Assembly: GCA_963557065.1 (NCBI GenBank) | Contig: CAUWCT010000014.1 | Location: forward strand, 1 to 37,892 | DNA length: 37,892 nt | From: UMGS1370 sp963557065 | GTDB taxonomy: Bacteria > Bacillota > Clostridia > Lachnospirales > Lachnospiraceae | Direction of reading: 5' to 3' | Shown here: in pieces, positions 8,898 through 15,061 of the stretch | Position numbering within the stretch: position 1 is the first letter of the stretch | Layout: every line of letters begins with the position of its first letter | Notes under the pieces: model-generated | The model's database searches: none | Told to the model about the DNA's origin: nothing | What the model saw: the letters and a program-made list of their open reading frames with translations, nothing else | Translations under genes and position numbers: made by a program

Positions 8898-8993
8898 TTA
8901 CTCTCCCTTTTCTTCCTCCTTTGTGTTATTATATGCGTTCACAATTCCGATTTTCGCTTTGCTTAATTCCCTAACAGACTGGGCGTTTATTTT
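8898..8993 (-). pseudogene. out-of-frame 3' coding tail of the 153-residue gene
   Basis: Just past the stop of the gene at 8987-9448, the next frame reads a protein-like tail (INAQSVRELSKAKIGIVNA, then YNNTKEEEKGE and TAA at 8898-8900) with no start codon of its own. Adding one A to the run of four A at the stop would join it to the upstream protein and extend that to about 182 residues, ending close to the next gene. Either the gene carries a single-base deletion or the assembly has a homopolymer error. Confidence 0.6.
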
Positions 8994-9448
8994 CTATCTG
9001 CGATTATTTTATCAGCAATTTGTTCCAAAGTAGCGTCAAAGTCCAAACCAATTAAATCAGGATAAAAAATATAGTCAGTAAGATTGTCTAAGCCAGTGTT
9101 AATCTCCAAATATTTCAACCACCAATCTCTTTCCCCTTCCCCAAACTTCAGAATGTGTAAAACAATTTCATTGAGTTGCTCATTGGATAAATTAGATTTC
9201 ATTGGTGGGGACATTAAGGCTCTGCGTGCTGTTGTTTCTAAATCGGTGTAGCTCCAATAAGCTTGAAAGATATTAATTTTTATCTTCTTATTTCCAGTAA
9301 TTTCTCTCAAGTTCTTTTGTAGCTGCCCTAACTCTTTTTTTGCTTCTTTATCGTCATCACAGTCTTTTTCGTCCATGAGTAGTGCCGCCTTTTCAATAAT
9401 TTCCATTACGGCTGGAAGCTTCGTTTCGTCAATACTGATTTTTTTCAT
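8987..9448 (-). CDS. hypothetical protein, candidate immunity protein, probably 3'-frameshifted
   Basis: This is a 153-residue soluble protein of unknown family. Its N-terminus is charged and helical; the middle has FQAYWSYTDLETTARRALM and GEGERDWWLKYLEINTG; it ends LEQIADKIIADRK. A GGAGG site six bases before the ATG fixes the start at 9448. The stop falls in an A-rich run, and a coding-like tail continues in another frame to 8898, so the present end is probably not the ancestral one. Its place in the array suggests an immunity role; no motif supports a catalytic function. Confidence 0.6.
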   Translation of the reverse strand: MKKISIDETKLPAVMEIIEKAALLMDEKDCDDDKEAKKELGQLQKNLREITGNKKIKINIFQAYWSYTDLETTARRALMSPPMKSNLSNEQLNEIVLHILKFGEGERDWWLKYLEINTGLDNLTDYIFYPDLIGLDFDATLEQIADKIIADRK

Positions 9449-9622
9449 ATTCTACCTCCAATTCCGATTTATCATTGACTTCATTATACTTTAGCCAACC
9501 ATCAAAGTACAGAGAGATTTTGTAAAACTTGTGGAACGGGAGCAATTTGCAACGCAAGGTATTTCCGGGCGGCGAGTCTACAAAAGGGTAGTTGGCACAG
9601 CTAATGCAGGGTGTAGACATGG

Positions 9623-9651
9623 AAAAAAGCAGTCGATTTTCTCGGCTGCCC
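9623..9651 (-). terminator. rho-independent terminator after the 183-residue gene
   Basis: On the minus strand, GCAGCCGA pairs with TCGACTGC across a short A-rich loop and is followed by six T. It lies 38 bases past the stop of the gene at 9689-10240. It separates that gene from the one at 9448, so the array is not a single transcript. Confidence 0.8.
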
Positions 9652-9688
9652 TTTTAGAATAATATTAAGTTTCATCAGATTCCCTGAC

Positions 9689-10240
9689 TTACTTATTAAA
9701 GATCGTGTCGGAATCTTTGGGATACGTATACAAATGTTCTATTGGAAAACCAATACAATCAAATAACCCTTGAAAAAATGACTCTCGCTTTTCTCGTTCT
9801 TCATCATTGTCAGTATTTACAATTTCGCCATTTTCCTCATAATACCAGTAGTATTTAACCAAAATGAAGTAGTACATTACATCTTTTCTTTCGGGAAATT
9901 CATAGACTTCTTCTGTTACATTTTTCTCCACTTTATAATGCCGATTTGGCATTAACTCAAAATGCCACAATCGCCCCTGCTCATTGCTTAAACGCCCCTC
10001 TTTCGAGCATGAAAGTCCTATACTCCACTCGTACCAGTTTTCGCCATTATCTACAAGATGGCTGCGTCCAATATATTTTGTTAAACCTGCTCCGCGTACT
10101 TTCGTCTTTTTCATATACTTGTCTAAGCGTTCAGCAATTCTCTGTAAGTCTTGAGGCTTGCAAATAATTCCGTATTCATCTGCTTCCGCATATACTTTTC
10201 TTTCATCTTCTTCAGGTCTTATTCGTAATTTCCAAAACAT
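9689..10240 (-). CDS. hypothetical protein, candidate immunity protein
   Basis: This 183-residue soluble protein is not recognised. It is rich in aromatic residues (MYYFILVKYYWYYEENGE near 136-153) and charged at both ends. The start MFWKLRIRPEED at 10240 is chosen because AGAGGAGG lies seven bases upstream; the longest frame adds 14 residues with no site. The degenerate reading frame of the gene upstream ends inside this ribosome site, so the two were once tightly coupled. A strong terminator follows. The role as an immunity protein is inferred from its neighbours. Confidence 0.6.
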   Translation of the reverse strand: MFWKLRIRPEEDERKVYAEADEYGIICKPQDLQRIAERLDKYMKKTKVRGAGLTKYIGRSHLVDNGENWYEWSIGLSCSKEGRLSNEQGRLWHFELMPNRHYKVEKNVTEEVYEFPERKDVMYYFILVKYYWYYEENGEIVNTDNDEEREKRESFFQGLFDCIGFPIEHLYTYPKDSDTIFNK

Positions 10241-10244
10241 AATG

Positions 10245-10530
10245 TTACCTCCTCTTATCCGTTGCTTGCTTAGGAAAAGCATAGCATAAAATCATGAACA
10301 ATTCCACATTCCTGCCAAAAGTCATACCCTCTTGGCTTTCTTCACTTAATTGCCTTATTTGCTCTAATCTATTATATGTATAAGTAAAAATTTCCTCCCA
10401 AGTTATAATTTCACATCTCTACAAGCTGAAATCTGTAGGACTTGATGTAATAATCATCTAATAATACGGAGCGGGCAAGAGTGTCATAGTCATATATGGA
10501 AAAGGAGGAATCATCCGAAATCACTAAGCG
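10245..10530 (-). pseudogene. two out-of-frame 3' fragments of the gene at 10511-11218
   Basis: Downstream of the stop at 10511 two more stretches read like protein in the two other frames. The first (to TGA at 10411) contains SIYDYDTLARSVLLDDYYIK. The second (10245-10418) contains EEIFTYTYNRLEQIRQL and ends at a TAA inside the ribosome site of the next gene. Neither has a usable start in context. Read with two shifts, the original protein would be about 325 residues and end exactly where an operon neighbour should. This is a decayed 3' end or a cluster of sequencing errors. Confidence 0.65.
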
Positions 10531-11218
10531 AAAGGAAATACAACTTATCATTTTCCTGAATGAGATACCACACATATTCTTCAGGTTCAAATTGATTGAG
10601 CCGAGCGATTATTGGCTGCTTTAGCTGAGTCTTGCAGAAAATATAGTGTTCAAAAAAACTGGAACAACCTGCTTCTGCCTTACGGAGCCACTCAGGGTTT
10701 TGGTTGCATGGGTTCTTCTGGAAGTCTCTTTGAAATTCCTGCAACACCTTATGGGAGCGGTGATAAACCATTTCAATCTCATCCAAAAATTCCTGTTTTT
10801 CCAGCCAAGCACACCTTTCTTTTGTATATTGGAAATTATCATGAAGAATAAAATCAAAATCTATAACCAACCCAGAAGGCGTTATCTTGTTCTTATGGTG
10901 TACCTCGTCAACTTCACTCAGCACCCATCCAGTCAAAAAAGTCCAGTATAGAGTTTCTTCCAATGTGTAGGAACTTGTTTCCAAAGTGGAAATTTCCATC
11001 CAATATGCCGAAATATTCCACTGTCTAAAAAAGCTTGGCATTATCATTTCTTCAAAATAAGCGGAACATTTCTCCTCCCATTCATAGGCGGTCTTGTGGA
11101 TAAATCCCCAATATTCCGCTTCGCTGGAAAGTGACTTTTTCCGGATAAGAAACTCTTTTAGTTGTCTGTCCAAGTAATCTGTAAAAAAACAGTGCTCAAC
11201 GCTTTCTTTCCATTCCAT
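10511..11218 (-). CDS. hypothetical protein, truncated by frameshift
   Basis: This 235-residue protein is of unknown family, helical and rich in Trp, Tyr and Phe (for example ETLYWTFLTGWVLSEVDEVHHK near 88-109). The ATG at 11218 has an AGGAGCAAGG site. The last in-frame residues are LYFLSLSDFG, but coding-like sequence continues in other frames down to 10245, so this is probably the first 70 percent of a longer protein. The remaining piece may still be translated. I see no catalytic motif; context again points to an immunity-type role. Confidence 0.55.
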   Translation of the reverse strand: MEWKESVEHCFFTDYLDRQLKEFLIRKKSLSSEAEYWGFIHKTAYEWEEKCSAYFEEMIMPSFFRQWNISAYWMEISTLETSSYTLEETLYWTFLTGWVLSEVDEVHHKNKITPSGLVIDFDFILHDNFQYTKERCAWLEKQEFLDEIEMVYHRSHKVLQEFQRDFQKNPCNQNPEWLRKAEAGCSSFFEHYIFCKTQLKQPIIARLNQFEPEEYVWYLIQENDKLYFLSLSDFG

Positions 11219-11268
11219 ACCTTGCTCCTATAACTTCTAAATTTACCTATTTATCATTTGAAGAATAA

Positions 11269-11394
11269 TCAATAATTATTTTTTTTACACTTTTCATATT
11301 TGTAAGCATATACCGAATTGTTATTTTCAGAAGTTCCATTTGCAAGAGATGTTCTTCCTTTTACCATGCCTTCATTACAATATGGATATTTCAT
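11269..11394 (-). CDS. 41-residue degenerate zinc-ribbon protein (DUF6487-like remnant)
   Basis: A GGAGGTGGG site eight bases upstream of an ATG at 11394 drives a 41-residue frame starting MKYPYCNEGMVKG and ending YKYEKCKKNNY. Small zinc-ribbon proteins of the DUF6487 type begin MKCPYCxxEMxKG and end with a second C-x2-C before KK. Here the first Cys of the N-terminal pair is Tyr and only one Cys remains in the second pair, and the middle is about 25 residues shorter than usual. It should not bind zinc. I read it as a decayed gene that kept its ribosome site. Confidence 0.5.
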   Translation of the reverse strand: MKYPYCNEGMVKGRTSLANGTSENNNSVYAYKYEKCKKNNY

Positions 11395-11418
11395 ATACCC
11401 ACCTCCAAACGGGAGTTT

Positions 11419-11739
11419 TTATTCATCTATAAATTGTTTAAAGGCTTCACTTTCTATATTACCAGAACCAGTTAGTTCATTCCCATCTTCATCAAACAAT
11501 TTATACATCATTTGAATACCACCAAGAGAGGCTTCTCCATCCAAAGCTAATATAAAACTATAATAATTTTCATTTAATATCTTGTTCACAAACTGAAATA
11601 AAAAATCCTTTGGAACTCCCATATTTATTAACTTTTGAATCATCTGTCCCACTTCTGTTTCAGAATCATCAGAAAAATATATTGACATAGTCGTTTTCTT
11701 TTCTTCTTTTGCTGCTTTTACAAATTCTTCTGCTGTCAT
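11419..11739 (-). CDS. hypothetical protein, candidate immunity protein
   Basis: This 106-residue acidic soluble protein starts MTAEEFVKAAKEEKKT and ends EAFKQFIDE. The centre (VPKDFLFQFVNKILNENYYSF) is amphipathic. There is no recognised domain, signal peptide or membrane segment. GGAGGAG five bases before the ATG supports the start, and the frame ends just before the ribosome site of the small zinc-ribbon remnant, so the two are operonic. The immunity role is inferred from the surrounding array. Confidence 0.6.
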   Translation of the reverse strand: MTAEEFVKAAKEEKKTTMSIYFSDDSETEVGQMIQKLINMGVPKDFLFQFVNKILNENYYSFILALDGEASLGGIQMMYKLFDEDGNELTGSGNIESEAFKQFIDE

Positions 11740-11822
11740 TCCCCACTCCTCCGTAAATTGGAAGCTATCATTAGCTAATGGTAATCTGATTCCTATTTCC
11801 CTTTATATGATAAGGAATCTTT

Positions 11823-12326
11823 TCATATTTTCAAAATATCTGGTACATCTTGTGCAATTACATCAATAATGTGATTTTGGGTGTATATTCCATAATGAAC
11901 CCACTTTCCGGGATAATAGGAACCATCGTCAAGTAGTTGGGCATCTGTCGCAACATGCAAATACGATAGAAACTGCGACTTCTCAAAAGTATTTAGATAC
12001 CGCCCATGTTTGACTTCTTCTGGACTGTTTGAACTAAAAGATTCATTCCTAACCTGATAAATGATGTAATTATGAAAAATTATCTCATATAATTGCTGTT
12101 CATTGACGTCTATGAGCTGCGTTTCTGCTAATATTTCATTGAGTGTCTGTTTAGTCGTTTTATCAGTTTCTTCAAGCTCCGGTACATTGGCACCTATATT
12201 TCCAACTGTGGCTCCAACGATAATAATACGAAGTTCCTCTTGCAATCCATCCGACAAAGATATTAAAAAAGGTGCATGGTTACCAAGCGTAGAATCCAAT
12301 ATTTCAAATGTCAAAGTTTTATCCAT
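11823..12326 (-). CDS. hypothetical protein, candidate immunity protein
   Basis: This 167-residue soluble protein is unassigned. It starts MDKTLTFEILDSTLGNHAPF after a GGGGGAAAGG site and ends IAQDVPDILKI. Beyond the stop another frame reads YEKIPYHIKGNRNQITIS before a TAA near 11771, which could be a lost C-terminus after a one-base shift, as seen more clearly in two neighbours. The evidence for that shift is weaker here because the tail is short and overlaps an inverted repeat at 11788-11819. Confidence 0.6.
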   Translation of the reverse strand: MDKTLTFEILDSTLGNHAPFLISLSDGLQEELRIIIVGATVGNIGANVPELEETDKTTKQTLNEILAETQLIDVNEQQLYEIIFHNYIIYQVRNESFSSNSPEEVKHGRYLNTFEKSQFLSYLHVATDAQLLDDGSYYPGKWVHYGIYTQNHIIDVIAQDVPDILKI

Positions 12327-12365
12327 ACCTTTCCCCCATACCTTCCGATTTATATATTTCCTTTT

Positions 12366-12458
12366 TTACTCAGCAAATTGAAAGTTGTCGCCTGTGGTGG
12401 CAGCCTTGTCGATTGCCTGTTTCAGTTCTTCCAACAATTCTGTAATCCTTGCATCCAT
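12366..12458 (-). CDS. 30-residue small open reading frame with a strong ribosome site
   Basis: AAGGAGG lies six bases before an ATG at 12458 and drives a short helical acidic peptide beginning MDARITELLEELKQAIDKAA and ending NFQFAE. It starts 19 bases after the stop of the gene at 12478, in the normal operon position. It may be a genuine micropeptide or the surviving 5' end of a deleted array gene. I do not recognise it. Confidence 0.45.
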   Translation of the reverse strand: MDARITELLEELKQAIDKAATTGDNFQFAE

Positions 12459-12477
12459 ATTCGAGCCTCCTTGAGCA

Positions 12478-13026
12478 TCAGATTTGGGACAGCGTTTTTT
12501 TCATGTCCGCCAAGTCTTTTTCATCTAAACCATATGCCTGCTCTATCAGATTCGCATACCGATTTACATACTGTGAGAACAGCCTCTCACACTGTAGATC
12601 ATATAGCAGTAGGCAACCGTTGTGGAATACAACAGGATCAGATTCCGCCTTTTCTTCCTCGACCATTGCAAGACGAAGCACCTCATCGGCAATGGTAAGC
12701 CTCTCCGACTGGTCTTTGAGTTTAGACAATGCCATTCGTGCATAAACGGCAATCTCATCCTGTTCCTGTAGGGCAATCGCTGTCAGTTCTTTCAGAACTA
12801 AGAGGAGGGCTTTTTCGTCCCACATCTCTGTGCTGCGCAGAAGATCTACTACCAGCATTCTTCTGTGAATATCCCTATTTTCCCAAAAGTCCAGTTCCAG
12901 CAGCAAATCCTTTTGCTTTTTCTGGTCTGGTTCATGGGCCCAATCAAACAGCTTTGCCCGAAAAACCTGATAGGCCGACATCATTTCCATCCATGCCGGA
13001 CTATGATCCTTGCTGAACTCTATCAT
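12478..13026 (-). CDS. hypothetical protein, candidate immunity protein
   Basis: This 182-residue protein is predicted almost wholly helical (stretches such as EKALLLVLKELTAIALQEQD and IADEVLRLAMVEEEKAE), perhaps HEAT-like. It has no signal or membrane segment. I place the start at MIEFSKDHSP (13026) because GAGGAG stands ten bases before it; the longer frame starts with TTG inside that site. The stop of the out-of-frame tail of the preceding gene lies one base before this ATG, which suggests former translational coupling. The function is not recognised. Confidence 0.6.
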   Translation of the reverse strand: MIEFSKDHSPAWMEMMSAYQVFRAKLFDWAHEPDQKKQKDLLLELDFWENRDIHRRMLVVDLLRSTEMWDEKALLLVLKELTAIALQEQDEIAVYARMALSKLKDQSERLTIADEVLRLAMVEEEKAESDPVVFHNGCLLLYDLQCERLFSQYVNRYANLIEQAYGLDEKDLADMKKTLSQI

Positions 13027-13079
13027 GCTACTCATTCTCCTCAAAAATCACGAAGTTCTCATTTAACTGTTTGCACTTT

Positions 13080-13430
13080 TTACATCATGCCATTTACCTC
13101 ATCTTCAAAATTACATGCGATAACCACGTCTTTACAATATTCTCTTAAATAGCTAAGCAGATTTGCAATTTTTTTAATATATTGGCATTCATCAATATTT
13201 TGTGGTTCTATATCTAAGTAATACTTCCAATATACAAAATCGGTAGAATCCAATATATATTGCTCAACATTATATTCTTTATTCTTTTGAATAAACATAT
13301 CACACCAATCTGCAACAACATAACTAAAGGACTCTTTTTTTCCACCAACATAATTCATTATTCTTGAAAATAATTCTTCATAACTTAAATTAGTGTCAGT
13401 AAACACCTTGCAATATAAATTGTCGTACAT
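13080..13430 (-). CDS. hypothetical protein, candidate immunity protein, possibly 3'-frameshifted
   Basis: This 116-residue acidic protein starts MYDNLYCKVFTDTNLSYEEL after an AGAGGA site and ends FEDEVNGMM. It is soluble, rich in Tyr and Asp, and of unknown family. After the stop, the next frame reads KKCKQLNENFVIFEENE to a TAG at 13028-13030, one base before the start of the following gene. That tail would fit a natural C-terminus of about 133 residues, so a small indel near the present stop is likely. Confidence 0.6.
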   Translation of the reverse strand: MYDNLYCKVFTDTNLSYEELFSRIMNYVGGKKESFSYVVADWCDMFIQKNKEYNVEQYILDSTDFVYWKYYLDIEPQNIDECQYIKKIANLLSYLREYCKDVVIACNFEDEVNGMM

Positions 13431-13440
13431 TTATATCCTC

Positions 13441-13503
13441 TTACTCAAATGGAATAATCACTTCCACAACTCCCGATTTAATTTGGATCTTCAACGTAAC
13501 AGT
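13441..13503 (-). pseudogene. orphan 3' coding fragment next to palindromic repeat
   Basis: The minus strand reads VTLKIQIKSGVVEVIIPFE and then TAA at 13441-13443, placed just before the ribosome site of the gene at 13430. There is no start codon; the upstream side runs straight into the palindromic repeat at 13500, where the frame meets a TGA. It looks like the tail of a gene cut by the repeat. Confidence 0.5.
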
Positions 13504-13642
13504 TCAGCCATGCGAAGATTCAGGCAGAAAAAAGCGTTGAAAACTTGTTTTCATAAGAGTTTTTCTGTCTGAATCTTTATAGGGCGGACGCCAGAAGCTT
13601 CTTGTCCGCTGCAAGCGGGCAAGAAGATGTATGGCTGAACTG
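13500..13642. repeat. palindromic repeat, copy A, with a nested hairpin
   Basis: The outer arms CAGTTCAGCCAT (13500-13511) and its exact complement (13631-13642) enclose two sub-structures. The inner one, about 13516-13577, is a separate palindrome (GATTCAGGCAGAAAAA against TTTTTCTGTCTGAATC, with TGAAAAC-TT-GTTTTCA at the tip). The other, CTTCTTGTCCGC-TGCAA-GCGGGCAAGAAG at about 13599-13626, matches the core of the shorter repeat at 34035-34088. Copy A therefore equals copy B plus an insertion of roughly 85 bases. Confidence 0.8.
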
Positions 13643-13794
13643 CTACTCTTCAACGGCTTTTGCAGGCATCTGTCAGCAAGTTTCTCCTCTTCCCAAACCG
13701 CTTTTAATTCATATACCAAATCTGCCCTGTCCCATCCAATTCCAGAGGATGAATACCGCAGGCAACGTCCCATCATCCAACCATATTTTCTCAT
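13643..13794 (-). pseudogene. 5' fragment of a gene interrupted by palindromic repeat
   Basis: A frame from an ATG at 13794 reads about 50 protein-like residues (MRKYGWMMGRCLRYSSSGIG, then WDRADLVYELKAVWEEEKLA) before entering the palindromic repeat at 13642, where it continues as low-quality sequence to 13504. AAAGGA lies 14 bases upstream, a weak site. Together with the orphan tail at 13441-13503 this is consistent with one gene split by the repeat, although the two parts cannot be shown to belong together. Confidence 0.45.
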
Positions 13795-13849
13795 GATTTA
13801 TACCATTCCTTTCGCTTCGCTCAAGGCACAAACAAGTTATGAAAAAATG

Positions 13850-13878
13850 TTGTGCCCCTCCACTATTTGATTTATAAT
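13850..13878 (+). promoter_or_regulatory. promoter of candidate structured RNA
   Basis: TTGTGC at 13850-13855 and a perfect TATAAT at 13873-13878 are 17 bases apart. Transcription would start near 13885 and run into a gene-free stretch. No coding start with proper spacing follows. Confidence 0.55.
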
Positions 13879-13880
13879 TC

Positions 13881-14104
13881 TTTTAAGGAGTAGCAATACA
13901 CTACAGAGCACGAAAGGAGGAGTGGCGAATTTATTTCGACCCCGTATGATTATATGTGCCGTCATCCTTACAAGCACAAACAAGTGGGACTTTGAGCCCG
14001 GACTCTTATCATTGGTAATAAACCATGTTTATTCAGTCGCAGGATGACAGTCACTGTTGCTATTCCTAAAATATTTTTTTGGGGAGCCGAAAGACTCCCT
14101 ATTT
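13881..14104 (+). ncRNA. candidate structured non-coding RNA, family unknown
   Basis: Between the immunity array and rnfB lies about 450 bases with no credible gene. On the plus strand, 13881-13896 (TTTTAAGGAGTAGCAA) pairs with 14057-14071 (TTGCTATTCCTAAAA), closing a domain of about 190 bases; one pair is G-U, which favours the plus strand. Inside are GTCATCCT/AGGATGAC at 13961-13968 and 14041-14048, a perfect AATAAAC-CAT-GTTTATT hairpin near 14018-14034, and a GGCGAA...TTCGACC hairpin near 13924-13942. A promoter precedes and a terminator follows. I cannot match it to a known RNA class by eye; Rfam families such as 6S and raiA should be tested. An AGGAGG at 13915-13920 sits one base before a GTG and is not a usable translation start. 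Confidence 0.5.
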
Positions 14105-14110
14105 GTGTTT
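14080..14110 (+). terminator. terminator-like hairpin after the candidate RNA
   Basis: TGGGGAG and CTCCCTA pair across CCGAAAGA and are followed by TTTGTGTTT. A T-run also precedes the stem, so the hairpin could act in either direction. Confidence 0.5.
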
Positions 14111-14195
14111 GGTTAAATCTTTCTAAACCAGTAATTTATTTTTCACTCTTCATCCCCCATCATCAAAGCGATAACTTATTTCCTATTATACAAAG

Positions 14196-14225
14196 AAACG
14201 GCATAGCCCGCAAGCTACACCGTTT
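14196..14225 (-). terminator. rho-independent terminator of the rnf operon
   Basis: On the minus strand, AAACGGTGTAGC and GCTATGCCGTTT form a stem with a six-base loop about 30 bases past the rnfB stop. TTTCTTT follows. It would end the six-gene transcript. Confidence 0.7.
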
Positions 14226-14254
14226 CCCGAAAACACTTTTGATAAACTATTTTT

Positions 14255-15046
14255 CTACAGAATTACCTTTGTAGGACACTTTTCTGCACACTTGCCGCAG
14301 TTGGTACACTTTTCGTAGTCAATGACTGCTACGTTGTTGTCCATGTGAATTGCGTCAAACTCACACTGCTTGGTGCACAGGGTACAGCCAATGCAGCCGT
14401 TGTCGCATTTTGCCTTGACATCCTTGCCCTTATCGTGAGAGTTGCACTGTACCAGATGCTCTGCATCATATGGAACCAGGGTAATCAGGCCCAGAGGACA
14501 TGCTTCTGTACACTTGCCGCAGGCAACACATTTTTCCTTATCTACGACTGCAACGCCGTCTACTACGTGAATCGCATCAAACTCACAGGCCTTTACACAG
14601 GAGCCGTAACCCATACATCCGTAAGCACAGGCTTTTTCACCGGTTCCGGGAACCACAGATACCTTGCGGCAGTCGTCGATTCCATAGTAACGGTACTGCA
14701 TTCTGGTCTTATCACAGGTACCTTTACACTTTACAAACGCTACTTTCTTTACGCCGGCACCTGCTTCTACTCCCATGATGGAAGCGATTTTTTCTGCTAC
14801 CGGGGAACCGCCTACGGGACAGGCCCCTACATCTGCCTGGCCTGCTGCGATTGCCTTTGCCAGCGCGTCGCATCCTGCATAGCCGCAGCCGCCGCAGTTA
14901 TTGCCCGGCAGTTCATTTCTCACCAGAATTTCTCTTTCATCTACTTCTACTTTAAACTTTTCACTGGCAACACCTAACAGCACGCCAATGACAATTCCAA
15001 TAATACCTACAACTGCAGCAGCAGCCACAATACCCATTACGTTCAT
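14255..15046 (-). CDS. rnfB: Rnf complex subunit B, iron-sulfur electron input subunit
   Basis: RnfB takes electrons from reduced ferredoxin and passes them into the ion-pumping Rnf complex at the cytoplasmic face. The 263 residues begin with one membrane helix (about 4-26). A CGGCGYAGC-type four-cysteine cluster follows (C51, C54, C59, C76). Next come a cysteine group near 140-154 and ferredoxin-like clusters at C173/176/179/183, C218/221/224/228 and C247/250/253/257. Several clusters beyond the basic set are typical of clostridial RnfB. It is the last gene of the operon, 15 bases after rnfA, with a GGGGGAG site before the ATG. Confidence 0.95.
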   Translation of the reverse strand: MNVMGIVAAAAVVGIIGIVIGVLLGVASEKFKVEVDEREILVRNELPGNNCGGCGYAGCDALAKAIAAGQADVGACPVGGSPVAEKIASIMGVEAGAGVKKVAFVKCKGTCDKTRMQYRYYGIDDCRKVSVVPGTGEKACAYGCMGYGSCVKACEFDAIHVVDGVAVVDKEKCVACGKCTEACPLGLITLVPYDAEHLVQCNSHDKGKDVKAKCDNGCIGCTLCTKQCEFDAIHMDNNVAVIDYEKCTNCGKCAEKCPTKVIL

Positions 15047-15061
15047 TCTTCGTCTCCCCCT

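Noticed and set aside
9429..9620. 63-residue minus-strand frame beginning MSTPCISCANYP
   Set aside because: It lies directly behind a terminator, has no ribosome site, and overlaps the well-supported start of the 153-residue gene. It may be a decayed fragment, but nothing supports expression.
13922..14047. 41-codon frame starting at a GTG after AAAGGAGG
   Set aside because: The ribosome site is only one base from the GTG, too close to work, the next ATG is too far away, and the frame overlaps strong RNA structure.
13881..14071. Retron-like non-coding RNA (closing stem like a1/a2 with inner hairpins)
   Set aside because: No reverse transcriptase gene lies on either side; the neighbours are rnfB and a broken array gene.
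14345..14977. 210-codon plus-strand frame opposite rnfB
   Set aside because: It is the antisense shadow of the cysteine-rich rnfB reading frame; it has no ribosome site and no recognisable protein motif.
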